NCBI GenBank assembly: GCA_947494805.1 | Contig: CANLWK010000003.1 | Span: 620,001 to 684,000 of the forward strand | From: an uncultured Croceitalea sp. | GTDB taxonomy: Bacteria > Bacteroidota > Bacteroidia > Flavobacteriales > Flavobacteriaceae | Length of the DNA stretch: 64,000 nt | Direction: 5' to 3' | In this document: positions 9,821 to 18,917 of the stretch, piece after piece | How the letters are laid out: each line of letters starts with the position of its first letter | Numbering within the stretch: the first letter of the stretch is position 1 | Made by a program: the position numbers and the translations under genes | Notes under the pieces: model-generated | The model's database searches: none | The model's input: the letters and a program-made list of their open reading frames with translations, nothing else | Told to the model about the DNA's origin: nothing

Positions 9821-11329
9821 CTATCCCAATGCGGTCAGAGCCTTTTCAATTCTATTGACACCTTCATCTTTGCCCAACATTTCTAAAATGTCGAACAGAT
9901 GTGGCCCTTTGAGTTCACCTACAATGACAAGACGCAATGGCCCCATAATTTTACCAAAAGATAATTCGTTGTCGGTGATATACCCTTTGATTTTATACTC
10001 AATGCTTTCTGAGGTAAAGTTTTCAGTATTCTTAAGAATTTCTATAACCGCGTGCATATAGTTTGGCGTATCTTCTTTCCATTGTTTTTTGACGGCCTTT
10101 TCATTATAAGTTCTTGGCGCTTCAAAAAAGTAGTGACCCAAATCCCAAAAGTCGTTTACAAAGTTGGCACGCTCTTTAATAAGGGAAACAACTTGTTGCA
10201 CATAATCATTTTTGATAACGGAAGCTGGAACATCGTGACCGAGAAGAACGGGAGTGAACAAATTGGCCAAAACTGCATCAGGCTGTTTTTGCAAATAGTG
10301 ATGATTGTACCATTTGGTTTTTTCGGGATCAAAGCGAGCCCCTGATTTGTTGACGCGCTCTAGAGAAAATACTTCTTTAAGCTCCTCCAAAGAAAACAGT
10401 TCTTGTTCCGTTCCCGGGTTCCAACCGAGCATGGCCAAAAAATTGATGACAGCTTCGGAAAAATATCCAGCTTCACGATAGCCTTGAGACTCTTTCCACG
10501 AAAGTGGAAACACAGGAAAACCTCCTTTTTCGCCGTCGCGCTTGCTGAGCTTTCCTTTTCCTGTTGGTTTCATGATGAGCGGCAAGTGTGCAAATTGGGG
10601 CGCATCCCATTCAAAGGCATTATATAGCAATTGATGTAATGCTAGCGAGGGCAACCATTCTTCACCACGAATAACATGAGTGATCTGCATCAAATGGTCA
10701 TCTACAATATTGGCAAGGTGATAGGTGGGCATACCATCACTTTTGAACAGAATTTTGTCATCGAGCACATTAGTGTCAATCTCAATGGTACCACGAATGA
10801 TATCGTTGAGCTGTAGTTTTTGGTCTTCCGGAGATTTAAACCGTATGACATAGGGCAAACCCGAAGCAAGCTTGGCTTTTGTCTCTTCGTGCGAAAGGGA
10901 TAATGAGTTGTCCAACTTTAGGCGGTTGTGCCAATTATATATAAAGGTCTTACCTTTTTCTTCATGGTCTTTACGATGAAAGTCGAGCTGTTGGGCAGTA
11001 TCAAATGCGTAGTAGGCATGACCATTGTTTATAAGTTGTAGAGCGTATTGTTCATAAAGATGTTTACGTTCGCTTTGGCGATAGGGTCCAAAACCACCAT
11101 CTTTTCCAGGTCCCTCATCAAAGGGAATTCCACACCAGTTTAGCGCCTCAATAATATAGTCTTCGGCACCATCTACATAACGATTTTGGTCGGTATCTTC
11201 AACACGGAGTACAAAGTCACCACCGTGTTTTTTAGCGAACAAATAATTGAATAAAGCCGTGCGGACCCCACCAATGTGTAATGGACCTGTTGGGCTTGGG
11301 GCAAAACGCACCCGAACGTTTTCACGCAT
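9821..11329 (-). CDS. gltX: Glutamyl-tRNA synthetase
   Basis: 502 residues from the ATG at 11329 (MRENVRVRFAPSPTGPLHIGG). The frame extends seven codons further, but the family begins at this methionine. The HIGH-type motif is PLHIGG near residue 17, and the KMSKS-type motif is KLSKRDGEKGG near residue 260. The C-terminal helical anticodon-binding domain ends with MLGKDEGVNRIEKAL. The enzyme charges tRNA-Glu. A -7-like box TATCTTTG on the minus strand (11355-11348) sits 18 bases before the ATG, without a clear -33 element. The insert KRDGEKGGFPVFPL after the KMSKS loop is typical of Bacteroidota GltX. Confidence 0.97.
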   Translation of the reverse strand: MRENVRVRFAPSPTGPLHIGGVRTALFNYLFAKKHGGDFVLRVEDTDQNRYVDGAEDYIIEALNWCGIPFDEGPGKDGGFGPYRQSERKHLYEQYALQLINNGHAYYAFDTAQQLDFHRKDHEEKGKTFIYNWHNRLKLDNSLSLSHEETKAKLASGLPYVIRFKSPEDQKLQLNDIIRGTIEIDTNVLDDKILFKSDGMPTYHLANIVDDHLMQITHVIRGEEWLPSLALHQLLYNAFEWDAPQFAHLPLIMKPTGKGKLSKRDGEKGGFPVFPLSWKESQGYREAGYFSEAVINFLAMLGWNPGTEQELFSLEELKEVFSLERVNKSGARFDPEKTKWYNHHYLQKQPDAVLANLFTPVLLGHDVPASVIKNDYVQQVVSLIKERANFVNDFWDLGHYFFEAPRTYNEKAVKKQWKEDTPNYMHAVIEILKNTENFTSESIEYKIKGYITDNELSFGKIMGPLRLVIVGELKGPHLFDILEMLGKDEGVNRIEKALTALG

Positions 11330-11469
11330 TGTTTTTAATTTGAGCGACAAAGATAAGGGTTGCCGAACGATGAAAAAACCGATAAACCCCTACGAATCAT
11401 CGTATTTAACAAAATGTTTTCTAGCAATTTTTAAACTTAAAGGTATCTTGGGGATAAATAAGAATTGTT

Positions 11470-14400
11470 TTGAACAGTTACGACAGTATACTTCATAAGC
11501 TCAACACCTTTACCAGAAAATACTATACAAAGCTATTGATCAAAGGCTTGTTGGTCTTTGTGACCCTAGGGGTGTTGTTTTTTATTACGGTTACCGGTCT
11601 TGAATATTTTCTTTGGATGGGCACGAACGGCAGACTGATTTTATTACTTGTGTTCATTGCCATATTGACGTTCTTGGGGTATTGCTACATTGCCGTGCCG
11701 CTGTTTTATTTGCTTAGGGTCAAAAAGGGAATTTCAAACAGAGAGGCATCAAAACTTATAGGTCGGCACTTTAGCGAAGTGGATGACCGGTTGGTGAATT
11801 TGTTGGACTTGGCAGATAACGACCAAAAGTCGGATCTTTTGTTGGCTGCGATTGAACAGCGGTCCAATGAAATGAAGCCCATCCCTTTTACAGACGCGGT
11901 TAATTTTAAGGACAATCTTAAATATGTAAAGTATATATTGATACCAATGCTGCTTTTGGGTCTGATTTGGGTATCAGGAAACATAGCGGAGTTCTTTGGA
12001 TCGTATAAGAGAGTGGTGAATTATGATGTGGCTTATGAACCGCCGGCACCATTTATATTTCAATTGCTGAACACTGACTTAAACCTTTTGGAGGATCAAG
12101 CTCTGACACTTGAAGTGACGACCGAAGGAAGCATTAAACCTGCTGATATGGCCATCGTTTTAGATGGAAAGGAGTTGGTAATGCAAAAGGCTGAAGGACG
12201 TTTTCAATATACGTTTCGACCGCCATTAACACCGGGAAGTTTCTATTTTACCGCGAATGGATATGATTCTAGGGTATTTACTTTGAATGTTGGAAATGTG
12301 CCGGCCATTCAGCGATTTGAAATGCAGTTGGCCTATCCAGGGTATTTGGGAAAACGCAATGAAATAATTCGTGGTACGGGTAATGCTGCGGTACCTGAGG
12401 GCACAAGGGTCACTTGGCGTGTTAAAGGCTTGCACACCGATAAGGTGGACCTTATATCACTGGATACGTTAGTTCATTTTGAGAAAGAAAAAAATGATTT
12501 TACCCATACGAAACCGGTCTATAGGGACATGGCTTATGAATTGGCAACGTCTAATGGTAATGTGAAGCATTATGAAACGTTAGGGTATCAGTTGAATGTG
12601 GTGAAAGATGCTTATCCAACTATTAAGGTAGAACAAGATTTGGACTCCTTAAGTCCGAACACATCGTATTTTTCTGGGCTTGTATCTGATGATATTCGGC
12701 TTCGAAAAGTGAACATGGTTTACTATCCGAAGGGAGAAAAGAAAAATTTGAAAAGGTTGGAGTTGCTAGAGACTGATGCCAATGTGGAACAATTCTATTA
12801 CACATTTCCCTCGGGCATTCAATTGGATGGTGATAAAGATTACGAACTGTATTTTGAGGTGTTTGATAATGATGGACTGCGCAACGGCAAGTCAGCAAGG
12901 AGTAGGGTGTTCAATTCTACAGTTTTAAGCGTTAATGAGCTTAAAAACAAAGAGTTAGAGGCGCAACAGTCAATTTTGAACAACCTAGACAAATCACTTG
13001 AGAATTTTAAAGAGCAAAGGGAGGTTTTAAAAGAAATAAACGATCGACAAAAGGAGAACACGAATCTAAATTTTAACGACAAGAACCGGATTAAGGATTT
13101 TCTGCAGCAGCAAGAGCAGCAAGAGTCAATGATGCAAAAGTTCAGCAAACAACTGAAAGAGAATTTGGCAAAGGGGAATAAAGATGATGAGTTGAACAAA
13201 CTGCTTCAAGAGCGGTTAGAGCGTCAGGAAAAGGAGGCTGAAAAGAACAAGAAACTACTTGAAGAGCTCAATAAGATTGCTGATAAAATTGATAAGGAAG
13301 ACCTGAAGAAAAGATTAGAGGAGTTAGGCAAGAAACAAAGTAATAGCGAGCGCAACTTAGAACAGTTGCTAGAGTTGACAAAGCGATATTATGTTACGGA
13401 GAAGGCGGCACAATTGTCCAGAGAGCTTGAGGAATTGGCGAAGAGGCAGGAACTATTGTCACATATGAAATTAGGTGTTGATTTTTCAAATGAGCAACAG
13501 GAAAAATTGAACAAGGGATTTGAAAACTTATCTGAAGAGCTTGATGAACTGAATAATGATAATAAGGCACTTAATAAACCATTGAATCTTGAAATTAGTG
13601 AGGAAAAGAAAGATGATATTAAGAAAGACCAAGATGATGCGTTGGAAGAAATTAACAAGCATCAGGGAATGGAGGAATCTTCAGAAAGGGATGAAAAGGA
13701 GAAAAGTGGTAATAATGTGACGAAAAAACAAAGATCAGCTGCTCAGAAGATGAAGGAACTTAGTGAAGGGCTAAAGCAGAGCGTGGCATCTGCTTCAGGT
13801 GGGGGGTCTTCTATAGCGGAAGACGCGGAAATGTTGCGGCAGATTTTGGACAACTTGGTAACCTTTTCGTTTAAGCAAGAAAACCTGTTTGACCGGCTAC
13901 AGGAATCCGATGGTGAGATTACACAGTTCTCGAACACAGTCAGAAAACAAAAGGAACTAAGAGGACTTTTTGAACATGTTGACGATAGCTTGTTCGCATT
14001 ATCGCTTCGACGTGCTGAATTGTCAGAGTTTGTCAACGAGCAAATTACCGAGGTGTACTATAACATTGATAAAACGCTCGAACGGATCGCCGAAAACCAG
14101 ATTTACCAGGGAGCGTCGTACCAACAGTATGTATTGACTGCTTCTAATAGCCTAGCTGATTTTTTGGCTGACTTATTGGACAATATGCAACAGAGCATGC
14201 AGCCCGGTCAGGGACAAGGACAGGGTGACGGGTTTCAATTGCCTGATATTATAAAAGGCCAGGAGGAGCTCCAAGAAAAGATGGGGCAGATGGGCAAATC
14301 TGGAAAACAAGGCCGAGAGGGCAAAAAAGGAGAGGGTTCTCAAGGTAGCCAGGGAGAGGAAGGCAAATCTGGCAACAAGGGTGAAAACGGCAAGTCCGGA

Positions 14401-14952
14401 AAGGATGGTAATGGCGAAGAGTCTGGTGACGGTAGAAATAATGGCAAAGGGAAGAACGGTGATAAAGGTGACGGAAAGAATGGTGGTGGAGAAGGTGATG
14501 GAGAGGGAAACGGTGAAAATGGACCTTCGGAGAAAGAGTTACAGGAAATTTATGAAATATATAAAGAGCAACAGGTCATTCGGCAGAAACTGGAACAGCA
14601 ATTAAAGAATATTATTGAAAAAGACAAACAAGACTTAGCGAAGAAGCTGGTTCGTCAAATGGAATCTTTTGAGAATGATTTATTGGAAAATGGAGTAACC
14701 CAGCGGACGACAAACCGAATAAACAGGATACAGCACCAATTATTAAAATTGGAGAACGCGGAGCTAAAGCAAGGAGAAAAGAGTGAACGTGAAAGTGAAT
14801 CTAACAAAAGAAACTTTCAGAATCCGATTTTAACAAAACCCGACCTATTAAAGGGGAAAACCAATTCAGTTGAGATTTTAAATAGACAAGCCTTACCTTT
14901 GCGGCGAAATTACCAGAGCAAGGTGAAGTCTTATTTCAAAAATGAAGATTGA
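11470..14952 (+). CDS. DUF4175 family membrane protein, TTG start
   Basis: 1160 residues. There is no ATG near the N-terminus. An in-frame stop lies at 11455-11457 and TTG at 11470 is the best start. The first two membrane helices (about residues 23-46 and 53-78) and another at about 153-175 precede a periplasmic portion with beta-rich domains. Very long Glu/Lys/Gln coiled coils follow (about 480-760), and then a Gly/Lys/Glu/Asn-rich low-complexity stretch (about 915-1020) that resembles collagen in composition. The family is common in Bacteroidota and uncharacterised. The last codons overlap ybeY by 11 bases, so it is translationally coupled to ybeY and mnmG. A structural envelope role is plausible but unproven. 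Confidence 0.87.
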   Translation: MNSYDSILHKLNTFTRKYYTKLLIKGLLVFVTLGVLFFITVTGLEYFLWMGTNGRLILLLVFIAILTFLGYCYIAVPLFYLLRVKKGISNREASKLIGRHFSEVDDRLVNLLDLADNDQKSDLLLAAIEQRSNEMKPIPFTDAVNFKDNLKYVKYILIPMLLLGLIWVSGNIAEFFGSYKRVVNYDVAYEPPAPFIFQLLNTDLNLLEDQALTLEVTTEGSIKPADMAIVLDGKELVMQKAEGRFQYTFRPPLTPGSFYFTANGYDSRVFTLNVGNVPAIQRFEMQLAYPGYLGKRNEIIRGTGNAAVPEGTRVTWRVKGLHTDKVDLISLDTLVHFEKEKNDFTHTKPVYRDMAYELATSNGNVKHYETLGYQLNVVKDAYPTIKVEQDLDSLSPNTSYFSGLVSDDIRLRKVNMVYYPKGEKKNLKRLELLETDANVEQFYYTFPSGIQLDGDKDYELYFEVFDNDGLRNGKSARSRVFNSTVLSVNELKNKELEAQQSILNNLDKSLENFKEQREVLKEINDRQKENTNLNFNDKNRIKDFLQQQEQQESMMQKFSKQLKENLAKGNKDDELNKLLQERLERQEKEAEKNKKLLEELNKIADKIDKEDLKKRLEELGKKQSNSERNLEQLLELTKRYYVTEKAAQLSRELEELAKRQELLSHMKLGVDFSNEQQEKLNKGFENLSEELDELNNDNKALNKPLNLEISEEKKDDIKKDQDDALEEINKHQGMEESSERDEKEKSGNNVTKKQRSAAQKMKELSEGLKQSVASASGGGSSIAEDAEMLRQILDNLVTFSFKQENLFDRLQESDGEITQFSNTVRKQKELRGLFEHVDDSLFALSLRRAELSEFVNEQITEVYYNIDKTLERIAENQIYQGASYQQYVLTASNSLADFLADLLDNMQQSMQPGQGQGQGDGFQLPDIIKGQEELQEKMGQMGKSGKQGREGKKGEGSQGSQGEEGKSGNKGENGKSGKDGNGEESGDGRNNGKGKNGDKGDGKNGGGEGDGEGNGENGPSEKELQEIYEIYKEQQVIRQKLEQQLKNIIEKDKQDLAKKLVRQMESFENDLLENGVTQRTTNRINRIQHQLLKLENAELKQGEKSERESESNKRNFQNPILTKPDLLKGKTNSVEILNRQALPLRRNYQSKVKSYFKNED

Positions 14953-15361
14953 TTTTAACTACGAAACTACACTTGATATCCGGGAATCCGATTATATCGA
15001 TTGGATAAGTAGAGTATTAAATTTTCACAAAACAAGGCTTGGTCAACTGAGTTATGTTTTTTGTAAAGACGACTACTTGCTTGAGATTAATAAAAAGTAT
15101 CTAGACCACGACACGTATACCGATATTATCACATTTGATTATTCAGTTCAAGGAGAAATTTCGGGCGATGTATTTATATCCCTTGAACGTGTAAAAGAGA
15201 ATTCAAAAAAGTTCGAGGTAGATTTTCATGAAGAGTTACGACGGGTCATGGTACATGGGGTATTACATCTTTTAGGCTTTAGTGATGGAACGGATGAGCA
15301 AAAAAGTGCAATGCGAGAAGAAGAAAATAAAATGATGGAGTTGTTCCACGTGGAACAATAG
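14942..15361 (+). CDS. ybeY: Endoribonuclease YbeY (rRNA maturation factor)
   Basis: 139 residues. The family's metal-site region is HGVLHLLGFSD (His105, His109, Asp115) near the C-terminus, preceded by TDIITFDY and GDVFIS. YbeY is a single-strand endoribonuclease acting in 16S rRNA 3' maturation and ribosome quality control. The canonical third histidine is replaced by Asp115, which to my knowledge is usual in Bacteroidota members. It overlaps DUF4175 by 11 bases and precedes mnmG by 6 bases. Its last five residues (FHVEQ) are encoded by a perfect parS-like palindrome, so the C-terminus is shaped by a DNA site. Confidence 0.95.
   Translation: MKIDFNYETTLDIRESDYIDWISRVLNFHKTRLGQLSYVFCKDDYLLEINKKYLDHDTYTDIITFDYSVQGEISGDVFISLERVKENSKKFEVDFHEELRRVMVHGVLHLLGFSDGTDEQKSAMREEENKMMELFHVEQ
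15341..15358. promoter_or_regulatory. parS-like site 1 (perfect palindrome)
   Basis: An 18-bp perfect palindrome with core TGTTCCACGTGGAACA (15342-15357). It differs from the Bacillus subtilis parS consensus TGTTCCACGTGAAACA at one position. It lies in the last codons of ybeY and extends to its stop codon. ParB/Spo0J binds such sites to load condensin near the replication origin. Confidence 0.85.
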
Positions 15362-15367
15362 ACGGTT

Positions 15368-17236
15368 ATGTTTGAAAAAGAATACGATGTTATTGTTGTG
15401 GGCGGAGGCCATGCCGGGGCAGAGGCCGCCGCCGCCGCCGCAAATATGGGCTCTAAGACCCTATTGGTCACAATGAACTTGCAGACGATTGGCCAAATGT
15501 CTTGCAACCCAGCTATGGGCGGAATTGCCAAGGGCCAGATAGTTCGTGAGATTGACGCATTAGGGGGTTACAGCGGTATCATTACCGATAAGTCTGCGAT
15601 TCAGTTTAAGATGCTGAACAAATCAAAGGGTCCGGCAATGTGGAGTCCTAGAGCACAAAATGACCGAATGCGTTTTGCAGAGGAGTGGAGGTTGGCTTTA
15701 GAACGTACGCCAAATGCAGACTTCTATCAAGAGATGGTCTCAGGTCTATTGGTCGAGAAGAACAAGGTGGTCGGTGTTCGAACATCACTGGGAATCGATA
15801 TTAAATCAAAAGCTGTCGTGCTCACAAATGGCACCTTTTTAAATGGCCTGATTCATATAGGCGAAAAACAATTCGGTGGAGGTAGAGCAGGGGAAAAGGC
15901 CGCTACTGGAATCACGGAACAATTAAGCGACTTTGGTTTTGACAGTGGACGTATGAAAACAGGAACCCCACCAAGAGTTGATGGACGATCTTTGGATTAT
16001 TCTAAAATGATACCACAACCTGGGGATGAGAGACCAGAGAAGTTCTCGTATCTGGATACTCTTAAATTAAAGGAACAGCGTGATTGTCATATGACCCACA
16101 CGAGTGCGCTGGTACATGATCTGTTGCGCGAAGGTTTTGATAGATCACCAATGTTCAATGGTAGAATTAAAAGTATTGGCCCTAGGTATTGCCCTTCTAT
16201 TGAAGATAAGATTCATCGATTTACAGACAAGAATGCCCATCAAATTTTTGTAGAACCTGAGGGATGGCATACCGTCGAGGTTTATGTTAATGGCTTCTCA
16301 ACTTCGTTGCCAGAGGATGTGCAGTACAAAGCACTACGGTCTGTGGTTGGGTTTGAGAACGTGAAATTTTTTAGGCCAGGTTACGCTATAGAATATGATT
16401 ACTTTCCTCCTACACAGTTGAAACATACGCTTGAAACAAAACTAGTGAGCAACTTATATTTTGCTGGTCAGATTAATGGAACTACCGGCTATGAAGAGGC
16501 TGCATCGCAAGGTTTGATGGCAGGTATTAACGCACACTTAAAGATTAATGAAGAGGAGCCTTTTATCTTAAAAAGGGACGAGGCTTATATTGGGGTTTTA
16601 ATAGACGACCTTATTACTAAAGGTACTGAAGAGCCGTATCGCATGTTTACATCAAGAGCAGAGTATAGAACCTTGCTTAGGCAAGACAATGCAGATTTGC
16701 GCTTAACGCCTAAAAGTTTTGAATTGGGTTTGGCAAGCAAGGAACGCATAAAACGCATGGAACAAAAACGGCAAAAGTCAGAACAATTTGTTGATTTTTT
16801 CAAATCTACGAGCTTTACCCCAGAGGAGATCAATCCCATTTTGGAAGAGGTTACGTCTTCTCCCGTTAAGCAGTCAGACAAAATGTTCAAAGTGTTTTCT
16901 CGACCACGGGTTACTATGGATCATATGTTACGATTGGAAAAAGTTTCGGGATTTGTCAAAGAGCATGATGTGGACGCAGAGGTTTTGGAGCAGGCCGAAA
17001 TACAGGTAAAATATTCTGGATATATTGCCAAAGAGAAGAACAATGCTGACAAATTGCAGCGCCTTGAAAACATCAAGATTCCTGAGAATTTTGACTACTC
17101 AAAACTGAAGTCGTTGTCGTATGAAGCTCGTGAAAAGCTTGAGGCTATTCGACCTGTCACGATTTCTCAGGCGTCGCGAATCAGCGGTGTTTCTCCATCA
17201 GATGTTAGTGTGCTTCTTGTCTTTTTAGGACGATAA
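15368..17236 (+). CDS. mnmG: tRNA uridine-5-carboxymethylaminomethyl modification enzyme MnmG (GidA)
   Basis: 622 residues. The FAD-binding Rossmann motif is VVGGGHAGAEAA at residues about 10-21. Family signatures follow: CNPAMGGIAKGQ, TGTPPR, FAGQINGTTGYEEAA and RAEYR. The C-terminal helical domain ends with SGVSPSDVSVLLVFL. With MnmE it makes the cmnm5 modification at U34 of certain tRNAs. An Ala run (EAAAAAANMG) follows the dinucleotide-binding motif. It is the third gene of the DUF4175-ybeY-mnmG operon. Perfect parS-like palindromes flank it on both sides, consistent with the frequent location of gidA near the origin. Confidence 0.98.
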   Translation: MFEKEYDVIVVGGGHAGAEAAAAAANMGSKTLLVTMNLQTIGQMSCNPAMGGIAKGQIVREIDALGGYSGIITDKSAIQFKMLNKSKGPAMWSPRAQNDRMRFAEEWRLALERTPNADFYQEMVSGLLVEKNKVVGVRTSLGIDIKSKAVVLTNGTFLNGLIHIGEKQFGGGRAGEKAATGITEQLSDFGFDSGRMKTGTPPRVDGRSLDYSKMIPQPGDERPEKFSYLDTLKLKEQRDCHMTHTSALVHDLLREGFDRSPMFNGRIKSIGPRYCPSIEDKIHRFTDKNAHQIFVEPEGWHTVEVYVNGFSTSLPEDVQYKALRSVVGFENVKFFRPGYAIEYDYFPPTQLKHTLETKLVSNLYFAGQINGTTGYEEAASQGLMAGINAHLKINEEEPFILKRDEAYIGVLIDDLITKGTEEPYRMFTSRAEYRTLLRQDNADLRLTPKSFELGLASKERIKRMEQKRQKSEQFVDFFKSTSFTPEEINPILEEVTSSPVKQSDKMFKVFSRPRVTMDHMLRLEKVSGFVKEHDVDAEVLEQAEIQVKYSGYIAKEKNNADKLQRLENIKIPENFDYSKLKSLSYEAREKLEAIRPVTISQASRISGVSPSDVSVLLVFLGR

Positions 17237-17242
17237 GAAGTG

Positions 17243-17264
17243 TTTTGTTCCACGTGGAACAAAA
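17243..17264. promoter_or_regulatory. parS-like site 2 (perfect 22-bp palindrome)
   Basis: Same core as site 1, TGTTCCACGTGGAACA (17246-17261), here extended to a perfect 22-bp palindrome. It is intergenic, 6 bases after the mnmG stop and 61 bases before the next gene. Confidence 0.87.
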
Positions 17265-17325
17265 GTTCAAATCTGTCTATGGCTTGATTTTTGTGATTAC
17301 GATTACAACTAAATCAAGACCAAAG

Positions 17326-17886
17326 ATGAAAAGAATACTTTTAGCGCTGTTCGCATTGTTTATATTACAATCTTGCATTCCTTTACGAGTAGCACCAAGT
17401 ATACCCGACTACAAACTAACTCAAGGAAAACGTTTCAAAAAAGGACTGCCCAAGAAAACAACCTTTGTGTTTCAAGACCCAAAAGAAGCTCATGAATTCT
17501 ATGACTATATAAACACAAAGTTTGAACTTCAAGACTATTATGTAGATGTTGAGGTGCCGTTCAGTGTTGATGGAAATGACTTTTTCTTTTCTTATTATGA
17601 AGTTGAAATTCTAGATAAAGGCATAAATCTTGTGCCCCTTCTTTTTGACGTGACATTAAATGTTGCATTGGGAAATGACGATATGGAAACATATACCGCA
17701 ACTGAAGAAAACACCTTGGCAAGGGTTGGAAATTATTATATCGCCATTGAGGTTTTTAGCAAAACTGAAAAAGACTGTCTTCATGAAGAATCAATTTCAA
17801 GGCCAATAGTTTTGCCTTATCTTCGAGCATTAAAAGAAGAGTACTTCAGTACTTACAATTATAATGAAGTTGTTTTTAAAAACTAA
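17326..17886 (+). CDS. Lipoprotein of unknown function
   Basis: 186 residues from the ATG at 17326, which gives a lipoprotein signal peptide (MKRILLALFALFILQSC, lipobox cysteine at residue 17). A longer frame starting at TTG 17245 would only translate the parS palindrome (MFHVEQ) and is rejected. The mature part is mixed alpha/beta with aromatic-rich stretches (YEVEILDKGINLVPLLFDV). I do not recognise the family. The 3' end overlaps the following methyltransferase gene by 23 bases, which implies co-expression. Confidence 0.78.
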   Translation: MKRILLALFALFILQSCIPLRVAPSIPDYKLTQGKRFKKGLPKKTTFVFQDPKEAHEFYDYINTKFELQDYYVDVEVPFSVDGNDFFFSYYEVEILDKGINLVPLLFDVTLNVALGNDDMETYTATEENTLARVGNYYIAIEVFSKTEKDCLHEESISRPIVLPYLRALKEEYFSTYNYNEVVFKN

Positions 17887-18694
17887 AGATTTTTTTAGTT
17901 CTCAAGAATCGTTTGAGCTTCATCACGATGAGACACTTGACATGCTTGTCACGAAACCGGTTCCGCTAGATTTATCAAAGTACTATGAGAATGATGCCTA
18001 TATATCACATACCGATTCTAACAAGGGCTTGCTCAACAAAGTATATCTAAAGGTCAAAAACTACAGCCTAAAGAAGAAGGTTGTTTTGATTGATTCGTTT
18101 GGCGCAACCAAGAAAACACTTTTAGATGTCGGTGCCGGAACGGGTGATTTCTTACTAGCGGCAAAAAAGGCCAATTGGAATGTTTCTGGTGTTGAACCAA
18201 ATAAGACTGCCCAGAAAAGGGCTTCTGAAAAAGGAATCAGTTTAGAGGAAAGACTGGATGTGTTTTCGGGAGAAAAGTTTGAGGTAATTACATTGTGGCA
18301 TGTTTTGGAACACCTTCCAGATTTAGAAGAACAGATAAAACTAGTAAACTCGCTTTTAGAGGACGAAGGCACATTGATAGTCGCAGTGCCCAATTTTAAG
18401 TCGTACGATGCCGAACACTATGGCAAGTTTTGGGCAGCTTATGATGTGCCGCGACATCTATGGCATTTTTCGAAAACAGCTATTCAACTTTTATTTGAGA
18501 AAAGACAAATGAAACTGGTTCAGATAAAACCGATGTTGTTTGATTCGTTTTATGTTTCGCTACTTTCAGAAAAGTACCAAAATGGAAGACAAAATATATT
18601 TAAAGCGTTTTGGATAGGCTTATGGTCCAATTTGAAGGCTTACCAAACTAAAGAGTACTCTTCGCACATCTATATACTACAAAAAATGCACTAG
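17864..18694 (+). CDS. Class I SAM-dependent methyltransferase (Methyltransf_23 type)
   Basis: 276 residues. An N-terminal segment (YYENDAYISHTD) is followed by the SAM-binding motif I LLDVGAGTGDFL (about 86-97), an acidic motif II (VSGVEPN), and ITLWHVLEHLPD typical of Methyltransf_23. The motif EHYGKFWAAYDVPRHLWHF is characteristic of this Bacteroidota methyltransferase group. The substrate is unknown; members often sit near surface-glycan or lipid genes. It starts 23 bases inside the upstream lipoprotein gene. Confidence 0.88.
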   Translation: MKLFLKTKDFFSSQESFELHHDETLDMLVTKPVPLDLSKYYENDAYISHTDSNKGLLNKVYLKVKNYSLKKKVVLIDSFGATKKTLLDVGAGTGDFLLAAKKANWNVSGVEPNKTAQKRASEKGISLEERLDVFSGEKFEVITLWHVLEHLPDLEEQIKLVNSLLEDEGTLIVAVPNFKSYDAEHYGKFWAAYDVPRHLWHFSKTAIQLLFEKRQMKLVQIKPMLFDSFYVSLLSEKYQNGRQNIFKAFWIGLWSNLKAYQTKEYSSHIYILQKMH

Positions 18695-18917
18695 CCTCCA
18701 TTTAAGAGGATTTTAGAACACACAATGGATGGTTTGTCGGGGAGGAAACGAAAAAGCCTAAGAACAACGTTAAAAAAAGCCATTTTTAATTGATATTACA
18801 AATGAACCCAGTTGTTTTGAATAGATATATCCTATAATAAAAGAAGTGTAATATTATTGTCTCAAATAAGGAATTGGAAAACCCTTTTTATATTTTTGCC
18901 CCCTCAAACAAAATAAA

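Noticed and set aside
17245-17325. Upstream extension of the lipoprotein gene from a TTG (MFHVEQKF...)
   Set aside because: The first codons are simply the parS-like palindrome read as protein. The ATG at 17326 gives a proper lipoprotein signal.
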